DNA of 64,000 nt, from positions 124,001 through 188,000 of the forward strand of contig NZ_CP064686.1 in assembly GCF_023100905.1 (NCBI RefSeq), written 5' to 3'. Position 1 is the stretch's first letter, and the number at the start of each line of letters is the position of its first letter. Shown here one piece after another: positions 27,749-35,085 of the stretch. The stretch comes from Bradyrhizobium sp. 4 (GTDB taxonomy: Bacteria; Pseudomonadota; Alphaproteobacteria; Rhizobiales; Xanthobacteraceae). The position numbers and the translations under genes are program-made. The notes beneath the pieces are model-generated. The model was not told where the DNA came from, searched no databases, and worked only from the letters and a program-made list of their open reading frames with translations.

Positions 27749-27888
27749 CGTCGTCCCGGCGAAGGCCGGGACCCATACCGCGTGATCTATCGGTGATCCG
27801 CGGTGCTTGTCCCAACCAAGCAGAGTAGCGGACCGTCGTCGCCAAACTTCTCCCTGTGGTTATGGGTCCCGGCCTTCGCCGGGACGAC
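27749..27888. repeat. Palindromic repeat, family A, copy 3
   Basis: Left half GTCGTCCCGGCGAAGGCCGG, right half CCGGCCTTCGCCGGGACGAC, a perfect inverted pair, with the family's TGTGGTTATGGGTCCCGG before the right half. It lies between convergent mtaB and the DUF2336 gene. Confidence 0.85.
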
Positions 27889-27922
27889 ACCGAGGGTGGA
27901 GAAGCGGCGCGCCCCAAACAGC

Positions 27923-29032
27923 CTACAACGCCCGCACCTGCCAGAACCGCAGCGTCCGCCGCGCATTCTCCGGGGTCATGCGCGCGTAATGGCTTTGAGC
28001 GCTTGCGATATCGGCCGGTTTCATCGCGCCGGTCGCAAAGCGGCTTTGGAGCACGGCGGCGGTGGTTTCCCAGCTGAGCTGCGCCGCCTTGCACGGCACC
28101 AGCAGGCCGTCCTCGCGCAGGCTTTGCATCAGCGGGCGAATCACTTCGACGGTCGATCCCGACAATGCGGCCAATGCGGCCACCGCTTCCTCATAACGCC
28201 GCTGCGTTGCGAAGCCGAGCAGCGTCGCTTCGCCGAGCTGGCCGGTCGCCTTCAGGCCTGCGACGGCGCGCTTGGCACCTTCGAAATCGCGGACCCCCGA
28301 CATCTCGCGCTCGACACCGACGGTGACGGCTGCGATCGCGGTCTGGATCTCCTCGAACAGATGCGGCGGAGCGCGCGACAACAGCCGGGTCCGCACGGCA
28401 TCCGTTGCCGAGCGCAGCAATTGACGACGCAGGTCTGAGGGCAGATCGACGCGGACGCCAACGCTGACCGCGAGCTCGGGGTCGGCCTCGGCCTGTCCGA
28501 CAATGACGGCAAATCCGTTGCCGGACACGCGCGCGCCGGGATTGGCGGCGAGCCGCCGGCTGACGCTGGGATAGCGCCGCGCCAGCAATGCATCGGTGAC
28601 GATCTCCTTCAGCCACCAGCGTCCGGCGACGGCGAGCAGATGCGGCTCGCCCTTGCTCGAGGCGATCTGCACCAGCGCGCCGTCGTCGAGGCGCGCGGAT
28701 TCCTGCAGCACGGGACCGGCGATGCGGATTTCGTCATTGTTGGCGAGCCGGCGAATGACCGATGGCGGCGCCTGCGCGATCGGCGCGAGCTGCGCGCTGA
28801 TCTCGGCGAGAGCAACGCGCGCGCCCATGTCGGCGATGGCGCGGAGCTCGATGGTGCCGATCAGGCGATCGAGCACGTCGTCAAACAGTGCGATCTGCTC
28901 GTGGTCGAAACTGCCGGCGGAGGACAGGAACAGGTCGGTGACGCGGCGGGCTGTTGCCAGGCCCTTTTCCGCCGAGCCAGTCCGAAGCGCGGACTCGACC
29001 TCGTCGATGATCGATAACTCGGCCGTGGACAT
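27923..29032 (-). CDS. DUF2336 domain protein
   Basis: A 369-residue, helix-rich cytoplasmic protein of the alphaproteobacterial DUF2336 type. It starts MSTAELSIIDEVESALRTGS and contains repeated short helical units (VIRRLANNDEIRIAGPVLQ and later repeats), suggesting a HEAT-like solenoid. No enzymatic motif. The ATG at 29032 is preferred over an upstream in-frame start at 29080. Its role is unknown; relatives are often near signalling genes, but none is adjacent here. Confidence 0.83.
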   Translation of the reverse strand: MSTAELSIIDEVESALRTGSAEKGLATARRVTDLFLSSAGSFDHEQIALFDDVLDRLIGTIELRAIADMGARVALAEISAQLAPIAQAPPSVIRRLANNDEIRIAGPVLQESARLDDGALVQIASSKGEPHLLAVAGRWWLKEIVTDALLARRYPSVSRRLAANPGARVSGNGFAVIVGQAEADPELAVSVGVRVDLPSDLRRQLLRSATDAVRTRLLSRAPPHLFEEIQTAIAAVTVGVEREMSGVRDFEGAKRAVAGLKATGQLGEATLLGFATQRRYEEAVAALAALSGSTVEVIRPLMQSLREDGLLVPCKAAQLSWETTAAVLQSRFATGAMKPADIASAQSHYARMTPENARRTLRFWQVRAL

Positions 29033-29168
29033 GACGCGCAGCTCGTCCTGAGCAGATTGACGGAAGCTTGTTCTAAGCAACCGCTATCGTTAGCGACGAG
29101 CACTGAACGTTTCGTAAACTATAGGCAGCGCTGCGCGGCCTCCTCACCATGAGGGGCGAGCAGTTGGG

Positions 29169-29870
29169 CTACTCCCCGTTCCACCCGCAGGCGCGGAGCC
29201 GCTCGTGCATGTGGGGTGGGGCCGGCGCCACCACGCGGACCGGCTCCTTGTTGCGGGAGATCGGTACCACGATCTCGCGGGAATGCAGGTGCAGCTTCGG
29301 CTCGCCGAAGCGCGGGCCGTTGCCGTAAATGTTATCGCCGAAGATCGGCCAGCCGGTCGCCGACGAATGCACCCGCAATTGATGGGTCCGCCCGGTGACC
29401 GGTTCCATGGCGAGCCAGGTCAGGCCGTCGCCCCGGCCCATCACCTTCCAGTTGGTGATGGCCTTCTGGCCCTCGGGATCGGGCTTCTGCCACCAGCCGC
29501 GTTCGGCGTTCAGTCGCCCGAGGGGCATGTCGATGGTGCCTTCGTCCTCGGTGGGGCCGCCCTCGACGATGGTCCAGTAGGTCTTGCCGATCTTGCCATG
29601 CTTGAACAGCAGGCCGAGCGAGGCCGTCGCCTTGCGATGGCGGCCGAGCACGAGGCAACCGGAGGTGTCCTTGTCCAGCCGGTGGGCCAGCACCGGCGGC
29701 CGCGGCAGGCCGAAACGAAGCGCGTCGAACGATGTTTCGAGGTTCGCACCGCCCTTGGGACCGCGATGCACCGGCAGGCCGGCCGGCTTGTCGATGACCA
29801 GCATCAATCCGTCGCGATGGAGCACGCGGCCCAGGATTTCCTCGGCGGTCAGTTCGGGAACATCGAGCAA
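29169..29870 (-). CDS. RluA-family RNA pseudouridine synthase
   Basis: A 233-residue pseudouridine synthase of the RluA family, without an S4 domain. The catalytic aspartate is D66 in HRLDKDTSG. Other landmarks are VIDKPAGLPVH and RTHQLRVH. The start appears to be TTG at 29870, since a stop lies just upstream and the first ATG would remove the start of the catalytic fold. Whether it modifies rRNA or tRNA cannot be told. It is divergent from ftsY with a 60-bp gap. Confidence 0.9.
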   Translation of the reverse strand: MLDVPELTAEEILGRVLHRDGLMLVIDKPAGLPVHRGPKGGANLETSFDALRFGLPRPPVLAHRLDKDTSGCLVLGRHRKATASLGLLFKHGKIGKTYWTIVEGGPTEDEGTIDMPLGRLNAERGWWQKPDPEGQKAITNWKVMGRGDGLTWLAMEPVTGRTHQLRVHSSATGWPIFGDNIYGNGPRFGEPKLHLHSREIVVPISRNKEPVRVVAPAPPHMHERLRACGWNGE

Positions 29871-29930
29871 TTGCAGGACTTTCGGTCAAGACTTTCGTTT
29901 GCGAGCCGGAACGGCTAACACACCGCCACC

Positions 29931-30878
29931 ATGAACGATACCACCCCCGAGACCCCCAAGCTGAGCTGGTGGCGCCGCCTGTCCGACGGGCTGAAGCGCA
30001 CCTCGTCCTCGCTCGGGACCGCGGTCGCCGACCTCGTCACCAAGCGCAAGCTCGACCGCGCCATGCTCGACGACATCGAGGACGTGCTGCTGCGCGCCGA
30101 CCTCGGCACCTCGGTCGCGGTGCGGATCGCGGATGCGGTTGGCACGGGACGCTACGACAAGGCGATCTCGGCGGACGAGGTCAAGGACGTCGTCGCGACC
30201 GAGGTCGAGAAGGTGCTGGCGGCGGTGGCGAAGCCGCTCGAGATCGACGCCGGCAGGAAGCCGTTCGTCATCCTCGTGGTCGGCGTCAACGGCTCCGGCA
30301 AGACCACCACCATCGGAAAACTCTCGCAAAAATTCGCGTCCGAAGGCCGCAAGGTGATGCTGGCCGCCGGCGACACGTTTCGCGCAGCGGCGATCGAACA
30401 GCTCAAGGTCTGGGGCGAACGCACGAGGACGCCCGTCATATCAGGTGCGCAGGGCTCGGATTCGGCGAGCCTCGCCTTCAATGCGCTGACGGCGGCGAAG
30501 GAGCAGGCCATCGACGTGCTCCTGATCGACACGGCCGGGCGGCTTCAGAACAAGGCCGAGCTGATGAACGAGCTCGAAAAGGTCGTGCGCGTCATCCGCA
30601 AGGTGGACGCGACGGCGCCGCATGCCGTGCTGCTCGTGCTGGACGCCACCGTCGGTCAGAACGCGCTGTCGCAGGTCGAGGCCTTCCATCGCACCGCCGG
30701 GGTCACCGGCCTCGTGATGACCAAGCTCGACGGCACCGCCCGCGGCGGCATCCTGGTGGCGCTCGCGGAGAAATTCAAACTGCCGGTGCATTTCATCGGC
30801 GTCGGCGAAGGCGTCGACGATCTCGCGCCGTTCACCGCGCGTGATTTCGCCCGCGCGATAGCCGGAATCGAAAGCTGA
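29931..30878 (+). CDS. ftsY: Signal recognition particle receptor FtsY
   Basis: A 315-residue SRP receptor GTPase. It has a short N-terminus (WWRRLSDGLKRTSSSLG, a membrane-targeting amphipathic helix) instead of the long acidic A-domain seen in E. coli. The P-loop GVNGSGKTT is at about 118-126, with DTAGRLQNK and TKLDGTARGG downstream. It docks with Ffh-ribosome complexes at the inner membrane. yciB starts 3 bp after its stop, so they are coupled. Confidence 0.97.
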   Translation: MNDTTPETPKLSWWRRLSDGLKRTSSSLGTAVADLVTKRKLDRAMLDDIEDVLLRADLGTSVAVRIADAVGTGRYDKAISADEVKDVVATEVEKVLAAVAKPLEIDAGRKPFVILVVGVNGSGKTTTIGKLSQKFASEGRKVMLAAGDTFRAAAIEQLKVWGERTRTPVISGAQGSDSASLAFNALTAAKEQAIDVLLIDTAGRLQNKAELMNELEKVVRVIRKVDATAPHAVLLVLDATVGQNALSQVEAFHRTAGVTGLVMTKLDGTARGGILVALAEKFKLPVHFIGVGEGVDDLAPFTARDFARAIAGIES

Positions 30879-30881
30879 AGA

Positions 30882-31484
30882 ATGGACAAGACCCAGCCGC
30901 ACCCGCTGTTCAAGCTTGCGACCGAGCTCGGCCCGCTGCTCGTGTTCTTCTTCGTCAATGCGAAGTTCAATCTGTTCGCCGCGACCGGCGCCTTCATGGT
31001 CGCGATAGTCGCGGCGATGATCGCCTCCTATGTGGTGACGCGGCACATCCCGATCATGGCGATCGTGACAGGCGTCATCGTGCTGGTGTTCGGCACGCTG
31101 ACCCTGGTGCTGCATGACGAGACCTTCATCAAGCTCAAGCCGACCATCATCTACGCTTTGTTCGCCGCGATCCTCGGCGGCGGCCTGTTGTTCGGCCGCT
31201 CCTTCATCGCCGTCATGTTCGACCAGATGTTCAATTTGACGCCGCAGGGCTGGCGCATCCTCACCTTGCGCTGGGCGCTGTTCTTCGCCGGCATGGCGGT
31301 TATGAACGAGATCGTCTGGCGCACCCAGAGCACGGACTTCTGGGTGAACTTCAAGGTGTTCGGCGTCACGCCGATCACCATGATCTTCGCCATCGCCCAG
31401 ATGCCGCTGACCAAGCGCTACCACCTCGAGCCGGCGTCGCTGGAGGCCAGCGAGGCCGAGGCGGGCGATGTGAGGAAGGGGTAA
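30882..31484 (+). CDS. yciB: Inner membrane septation protein YciB/IspZ
   Basis: A 200-residue polytopic membrane protein with five or so hydrophobic segments and the family start HPLFKLATELGPLLVFFF. YciB has been linked to cell division and envelope synthesis in enterobacteria. NEIVWRTQSTDFWVNFKVFG near the end is a family hallmark. It is directly coupled to ftsY. Confidence 0.93.
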   Translation: MDKTQPHPLFKLATELGPLLVFFFVNAKFNLFAATGAFMVAIVAAMIASYVVTRHIPIMAIVTGVIVLVFGTLTLVLHDETFIKLKPTIIYALFAAILGGGLLFGRSFIAVMFDQMFNLTPQGWRILTLRWALFFAGMAVMNEIVWRTQSTDFWVNFKVFGVTPITMIFAIAQMPLTKRYHLEPASLEASEAEAGDVRKG

Positions 31485-31511
31485 GGTCTTTCGGCTCTTC
31501 ACACACTCAAC

Positions 31512-31613
31512 TGTCATCGCCCGCGAAGGCGGGCGATCCAGTATTCCAGAGACAGCAGTGAGATGCGGAGAGGCTGCGGCGTACTGGATGCCCCGCCTTC
31601 GCGGGGCATGACA
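31512..31613. repeat. Palindromic repeat, family B, copy 1
   Basis: Left half TGTCATCGCCCGCGAAGGCG, right half CGCCTTCGCGGGGCATGACA, with inner arms ATCCAGTA and TACTGGAT. Other copies are at 54909 and 59152. Confidence 0.85.
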
Positions 31614-31662
31614 GCGGTGCGCGAGGCCGACTCCGTCGCTACGCTCGCAATGACGGTCTTGG

Positions 31663-32256
31663 CTACGACCCCGCCTTCAACGCCTTCTCCATCTGCGGCA
31701 ACAGCACCGTCCGCAGATTCTCCGGCGTGATCGGTCCCACCAGCTTGTAGACGATGGTGCCTTCGCGACCGACGACGAAAGTCTCGGGCACGCCATAGAC
31801 GCCCCATTCGATCGAGGCGCGGCCGTTGGCATCGACGCCGACGTGGCCGAACGGGTTGCCGTAGCGCCCCAGGAAGCGCCGGGCATTGTCGGCGGCATCC
31901 TTGTAGTTGATGCCGACAAGCTGGAAGCGTTTGTCTTTTGCCAACTCGGTCAGCAGCGGCGCCTCGTCGTGGCACGGCACGCACCAGGACGCCCAGACAT
32001 TGACGAGACTGACCTTGCCCTTGAACGCGGCGGGATCGAGGCCGGGGATCTGCGTGTTGTCAGCCCGCAATCCCTCGAGCGGCGGCAGCGTGGTTTGCGG
32101 CACCGGCCGTCCGATCAGGGCGGAAGGGATCCGCGAGGGATCGCCGCTGCCGAGCCGGAACCAGAACAGCAGCGCCAGGCCGATGAACGCAATCAGCGGC
32201 AGCACCATCAGGAAGGTGCGGCGCTGCGGCGGAGCGGAGGTCGATTGCTCGCTCAT
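31663..32256 (-). CDS. ccmG: Thiol:disulfide oxidoreductase CcmG/DsbE (CycY)
   Basis: A 197-residue membrane-anchored thioredoxin that keeps apocytochrome c or CcmH cysteines reduced for heme attachment. One N-terminal transmembrane helix (residues about 15-35) precedes a periplasmic thioredoxin fold with the active site W91-C92-V-P-C95. The cis-proline segment YGVPETFVV is present. It is the last gene of ccmABCDG and starts 24 bp after ccmD. The Bradyrhizobium homologue has been called CycY. Confidence 0.95.
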   Translation of the reverse strand: MSEQSTSAPPQRRTFLMVLPLIAFIGLALLFWFRLGSGDPSRIPSALIGRPVPQTTLPPLEGLRADNTQIPGLDPAAFKGKVSLVNVWASWCVPCHDEAPLLTELAKDKRFQLVGINYKDAADNARRFLGRYGNPFGHVGVDANGRASIEWGVYGVPETFVVGREGTIVYKLVGPITPENLRTVLLPQMEKALKAGS

Positions 32257-32280
32257 GATTGATCTCTCATGCTCGATCTC

Positions 32281-32466
32281 TCATGGCCGATCCGTCGCGC
32301 TACGGCCGGAGCGGCGGGTCACGCCGCTGCGCTCGAGCTCGCGCAGGCGCTGTGTCTGGCTACGATAATCGAGCACGATCCAGCCGATCAGGATCACGAC
32401 CACGAGGCCGGCCGCGGCATAGGACGTCACGATGAAAGACGCGTAGGGACCGAGCGACATGATCAT
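32281..32466 (-). CDS. ccmD: Heme exporter protein CcmD
   Basis: A 61-residue protein with one transmembrane helix (ASFIVTSYAAAGLVVVILIG) and a charged C-terminal tail (RSQTQRLRELERSG), as in CcmD, which helps release holo-CcmE from the CcmABC complex. Its ATG overlaps the ccmC stop (ATGA), giving coupling. A second ATG two codons on is also possible. Confidence 0.9.
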   Translation of the reverse strand: MIMSLGPYASFIVTSYAAAGLVVVILIGWIVLDYRSQTQRLRELERSGVTRRSGRSATDRP

Positions 32467-33251
32467 GCAGCCCCAGCTTCTTTTGACGTGCTGCCTTCAC
32501 GCGAGCCGGTGCCGACTTCTGAAAACGCCACACGGCTCGCCTGCATCATCTGCAGGGACCGCACGCGCCGACGCAAGATCTCGTTGCTCATCGCCGCCAG
32601 ATGCAGCGTGACGAACAGCAGGGTGAACGCGACCGCCATCACCAGCAGCGGAATCAAAAAGGATTTGTCGAGCGACGAGCCGCCCATCCGCATCACTGAC
32701 GCCGGCTGGTGCAGCGTGTTCCACCAATCGACCGAGAACTTGATGATCGGCAGGTTGATGGCGCCGACCAGCGTCAGCACGGCGGCGGCGCGCGCCGCGC
32801 GGGAGGGATCGTCGACGGCGCGCCACAGCGCCATCAGGCCGAGATACATCAGGAACAGGATCAGCACCGAGGTCAGCCGCGCGTCCCATTCCCAATAGGT
32901 GCCCCACATTGGCCGGCCCCACAGCGAGCCCGTCAGCAGCGCAAGGAAGGTGAAGCTGGCACCGATCGGAGCAGCCGCTTTGGCGGCGACGTCGGCGAGC
33001 GGATGCCGCCACACCAGCGTGCCCAGCGAGGCGATGCTCATCACGCCCCACACGAACATCGACAGCCAGGCATTGGGCACGTGGATGAACATGATCTTCA
33101 CGGTCGCGCCCTGCTGATAGTCGTCGGGCGCGGTGGCGGACTGATAGAGCCCGATCGCGAGCAGGATGATTGTCGCAGCCGCAAGCCACGGCAGCAGCCG
33201 CGCCGTCAGCGCGAGGAACCGTGTGGGGTTGGCGAGGTCGATCAGCGTCAT
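32463..33251 (-). CDS. ccmC: Heme transporter permease CcmC
   Basis: A 262-residue, six-helix heme-handling protein that loads heme onto CcmE. The tryptophan-rich WD-type segment WGTYWEWDARLTS is present and diagnostic, with histidines in the periplasmic loops on either side. The C-terminus is extended beyond the usual core by about 15 residues. It overlaps ccmD by four bases and follows ccmB at 88 bp. Confidence 0.96.
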   Translation of the reverse strand: MTLIDLANPTRFLALTARLLPWLAAATIILLAIGLYQSATAPDDYQQGATVKIMFIHVPNAWLSMFVWGVMSIASLGTLVWRHPLADVAAKAAAPIGASFTFLALLTGSLWGRPMWGTYWEWDARLTSVLILFLMYLGLMALWRAVDDPSRAARAAAVLTLVGAINLPIIKFSVDWWNTLHQPASVMRMGGSSLDKSFLIPLLVMAVAFTLLFVTLHLAAMSNEILRRRVRSLQMMQASRVAFSEVGTGSREGSTSKEAGAA

Positions 33252-33339
33252 GGTATCCTGATAATCACAGGTAAGCGCTCACGCAATCAGCACGAAAGTC
33301 CGCAGCGAAAGTTGATCGGGGTCAAGGTCAGCCAGTCCC

Positions 33340-34008
33340 TCAATCCAGTCCATGCTTCAGGCTCGCCGCGGCCGCGAAGGGGCCGATTACGAGGCTGACC
33401 AGCGACAGCGCGCACAGGATCGAGAACGGCGCGCCGAACGTCATGGGGCCGACGATCACCGCCTGCGAGGCCGCGACGCCGAAAATCAGGACGGGTATCG
33501 ACAGCGGCAGCACCAGGACCGCCATCAGCAAGCCGCCACGATGCAGCGTCACCGCCAGCGCTGCGCCGATCATGCCGGTAAACGTCAGCGCCGGGGTGCC
33601 GGCGAGCAGCGTCAGCGCCACCGCGCCGGTTGCGACCATGTCGAGGTTGAGCAGCAGACCGAGCACGGGGGTTGCGACGATCAGCGGCAGGCCGGCGGCC
33701 AGCCAATGCGCCAGCGCTTTCGCCGCGCAGGCGAGTTCCAGCGGGGTCCGGCTCATCGTGATCAGGTCGAGCGAGCCGTCCTCGTGGTCGGCCATGAACA
33801 GCCGGTCCAGGGTCAGCAGGCTCGCCAGCAGCGCCCCCAGCCACAGGATCGCCGGCCCGAGCCGCGACAGCAGTGCCAGATCCGGCCCCACCGCAAACGG
33901 CATCAGCACCACCACGGTCAGGAAGAACAGCACGCCAATCAACGCTCCGCCGCCGACGCGGAGCGCGATCCGGATGTCCCGGCGAATGAGGGCAGACAGG
34001 GCGGTCAT
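33340..34008 (-). CDS. ccmB: Heme exporter permease CcmB
   Basis: A 222-residue membrane subunit of the CcmAB ABC transporter with six hydrophobic segments. FMADHEDGSLDLI and the preceding RDIRIALR motif are CcmB landmarks. The ATG at 34008 has GGGAG six bases upstream; a start at 34035 lies within flanking repeat-adjacent DNA. About 230 bp, largely filled by a family E repeat, separate it from ccmA. Confidence 0.95.
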   Translation of the reverse strand: MTALSALIRRDIRIALRVGGGALIGVLFFLTVVVLMPFAVGPDLALLSRLGPAILWLGALLASLLTLDRLFMADHEDGSLDLITMSRTPLELACAAKALAHWLAAGLPLIVATPVLGLLLNLDMVATGAVALTLLAGTPALTFTGMIGAALAVTLHRGGLLMAVLVLPLSIPVLIFGVAASQAVIVGPMTFGAPFSILCALSLVSLVIGPFAAAASLKHGLD

Positions 34009-34043
34009 GGGGGGCTCCCATCGTGCCTGAGGCACGGTGCGAT

Positions 34044-34168
34044 CCCTCCCCCGCTTGCGGGGGAGGGTTGGGGAGAGGGTGTCTCGACAACGAAGATTCC
34101 CCCAGCGGAGAGAACCCTCACCCGGCGCTGCGCGCCGACCTCTCCCGCAAGCGGGAGAGGCGAGGGAG
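34044..34168. repeat. Palindromic repeat, family E, copy 2, inside the ccm operon
   Basis: Two self-complementary hairpins: CCCTCCCCCGCTTGCGGGGG at the left and CCTCTCCCGCAAGCGGGAGA at the right, 80 bp apart. Lies between ccmA and ccmB, which are transcribed together on the minus strand. Confidence 0.8.
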
Positions 34169-34240
34169 CCCGCGGCGACGGCTGCGTCCCGGGTGCGAGA
34201 GCGGCGACCGGCCCTTCGAAAAGCTGAGGGTCCACGGGAA

Positions 34241-34843
34241 TCATGCCGTCCCCCCGATCCGCAGCTCCCGCGAATCGATCCCGAGCGGGGCGTGGGTGGC
34301 GGCGACGATCAGGCCGCCGCGGCCGAGGTGCTCGCGCATCAATCCGGAAAACATGTCCTGTCCCGCGACATCCAGCGCCGTGGTCGGCTCGTCCAATAGC
34401 CAGACCGGTCGGCGGACGGCCAGCAGGCGGGCCAGCGAGAGCCGGCGGCGCTGGCCGGCGGACAGGAAGGCGGCGGGCAGATCGGCGGCGTGGTCGAGCC
34501 CGACGGTGGCGAGGCTCTCGCCGGCATCGAAACGCTCCCCGCCGAGAAAATCGGCCCAGAATGTCAGATTCTCCGCCACGCTCAGCGCCGGCTTCAGGGC
34601 GTCGCGATGGCCGAGATAGTGGCATTGCTCCGGCAATGTCAGCTCGGAATCGCCTCCGTCCAGCGCGATCGTGCCGCCCGCCGGAATGAGCAGGCCCGCG
34701 ATCAGCCGCAGCAGCGAGGTCTTGCCCGATCCGTTGCGGCCGACGACCGCCACGGCTTCGCCGGAGCCGGCCCCGAAATCAAGCCCGGAAAACACCTCGC
34801 GGCCGCCCCGCACGCATGTGACCCCATGTCCGGAAAGCTGCAT
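34241..34843 (-). CDS. ccmA: Heme exporter ATP-binding subunit CcmA
   Basis: A 200-residue ABC ATPase that powers release of holo-CcmE from CcmCD. Walker A GRNGSGKT is at 35-42, the signature LSAGQRRRLSLAR follows, and Walker B is WLLDEPT. The ATG at 34843 with GAGGCGAG upstream is favoured over a TTG 24 bp earlier. It is the first gene of ccmABCDG. Confidence 0.95.
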   Translation of the reverse strand: MQLSGHGVTCVRGGREVFSGLDFGAGSGEAVAVVGRNGSGKTSLLRLIAGLLIPAGGTIALDGGDSELTLPEQCHYLGHRDALKPALSVAENLTFWADFLGGERFDAGESLATVGLDHAADLPAAFLSAGQRRRLSLARLLAVRRPVWLLDEPTTALDVAGQDMFSGLMREHLGRGGLIVAATHAPLGIDSRELRIGGTA

Positions 34844-35085
34844 CTCGCCTCGTACCAACCCGCTCAACGTCAGGCCTCAGGAAAACTTGGGGTAGCGTAT
34901 GGGAATTTTTGGCTCGCGGATTGCCGCGGCACGTTTGTGGCTGTGGCGGCGCGGTTAGAAAGCTTCTATAAGCCCGGAACTACTTGATGCAGCAACTCAA
35001 CCTGCCCCTGCAAGCGACTCAGCCTGCCTACGCTGACGGTGTTAAAATACCCTGCCGGGTATAACTAACAATTGGGATTTCCTAC

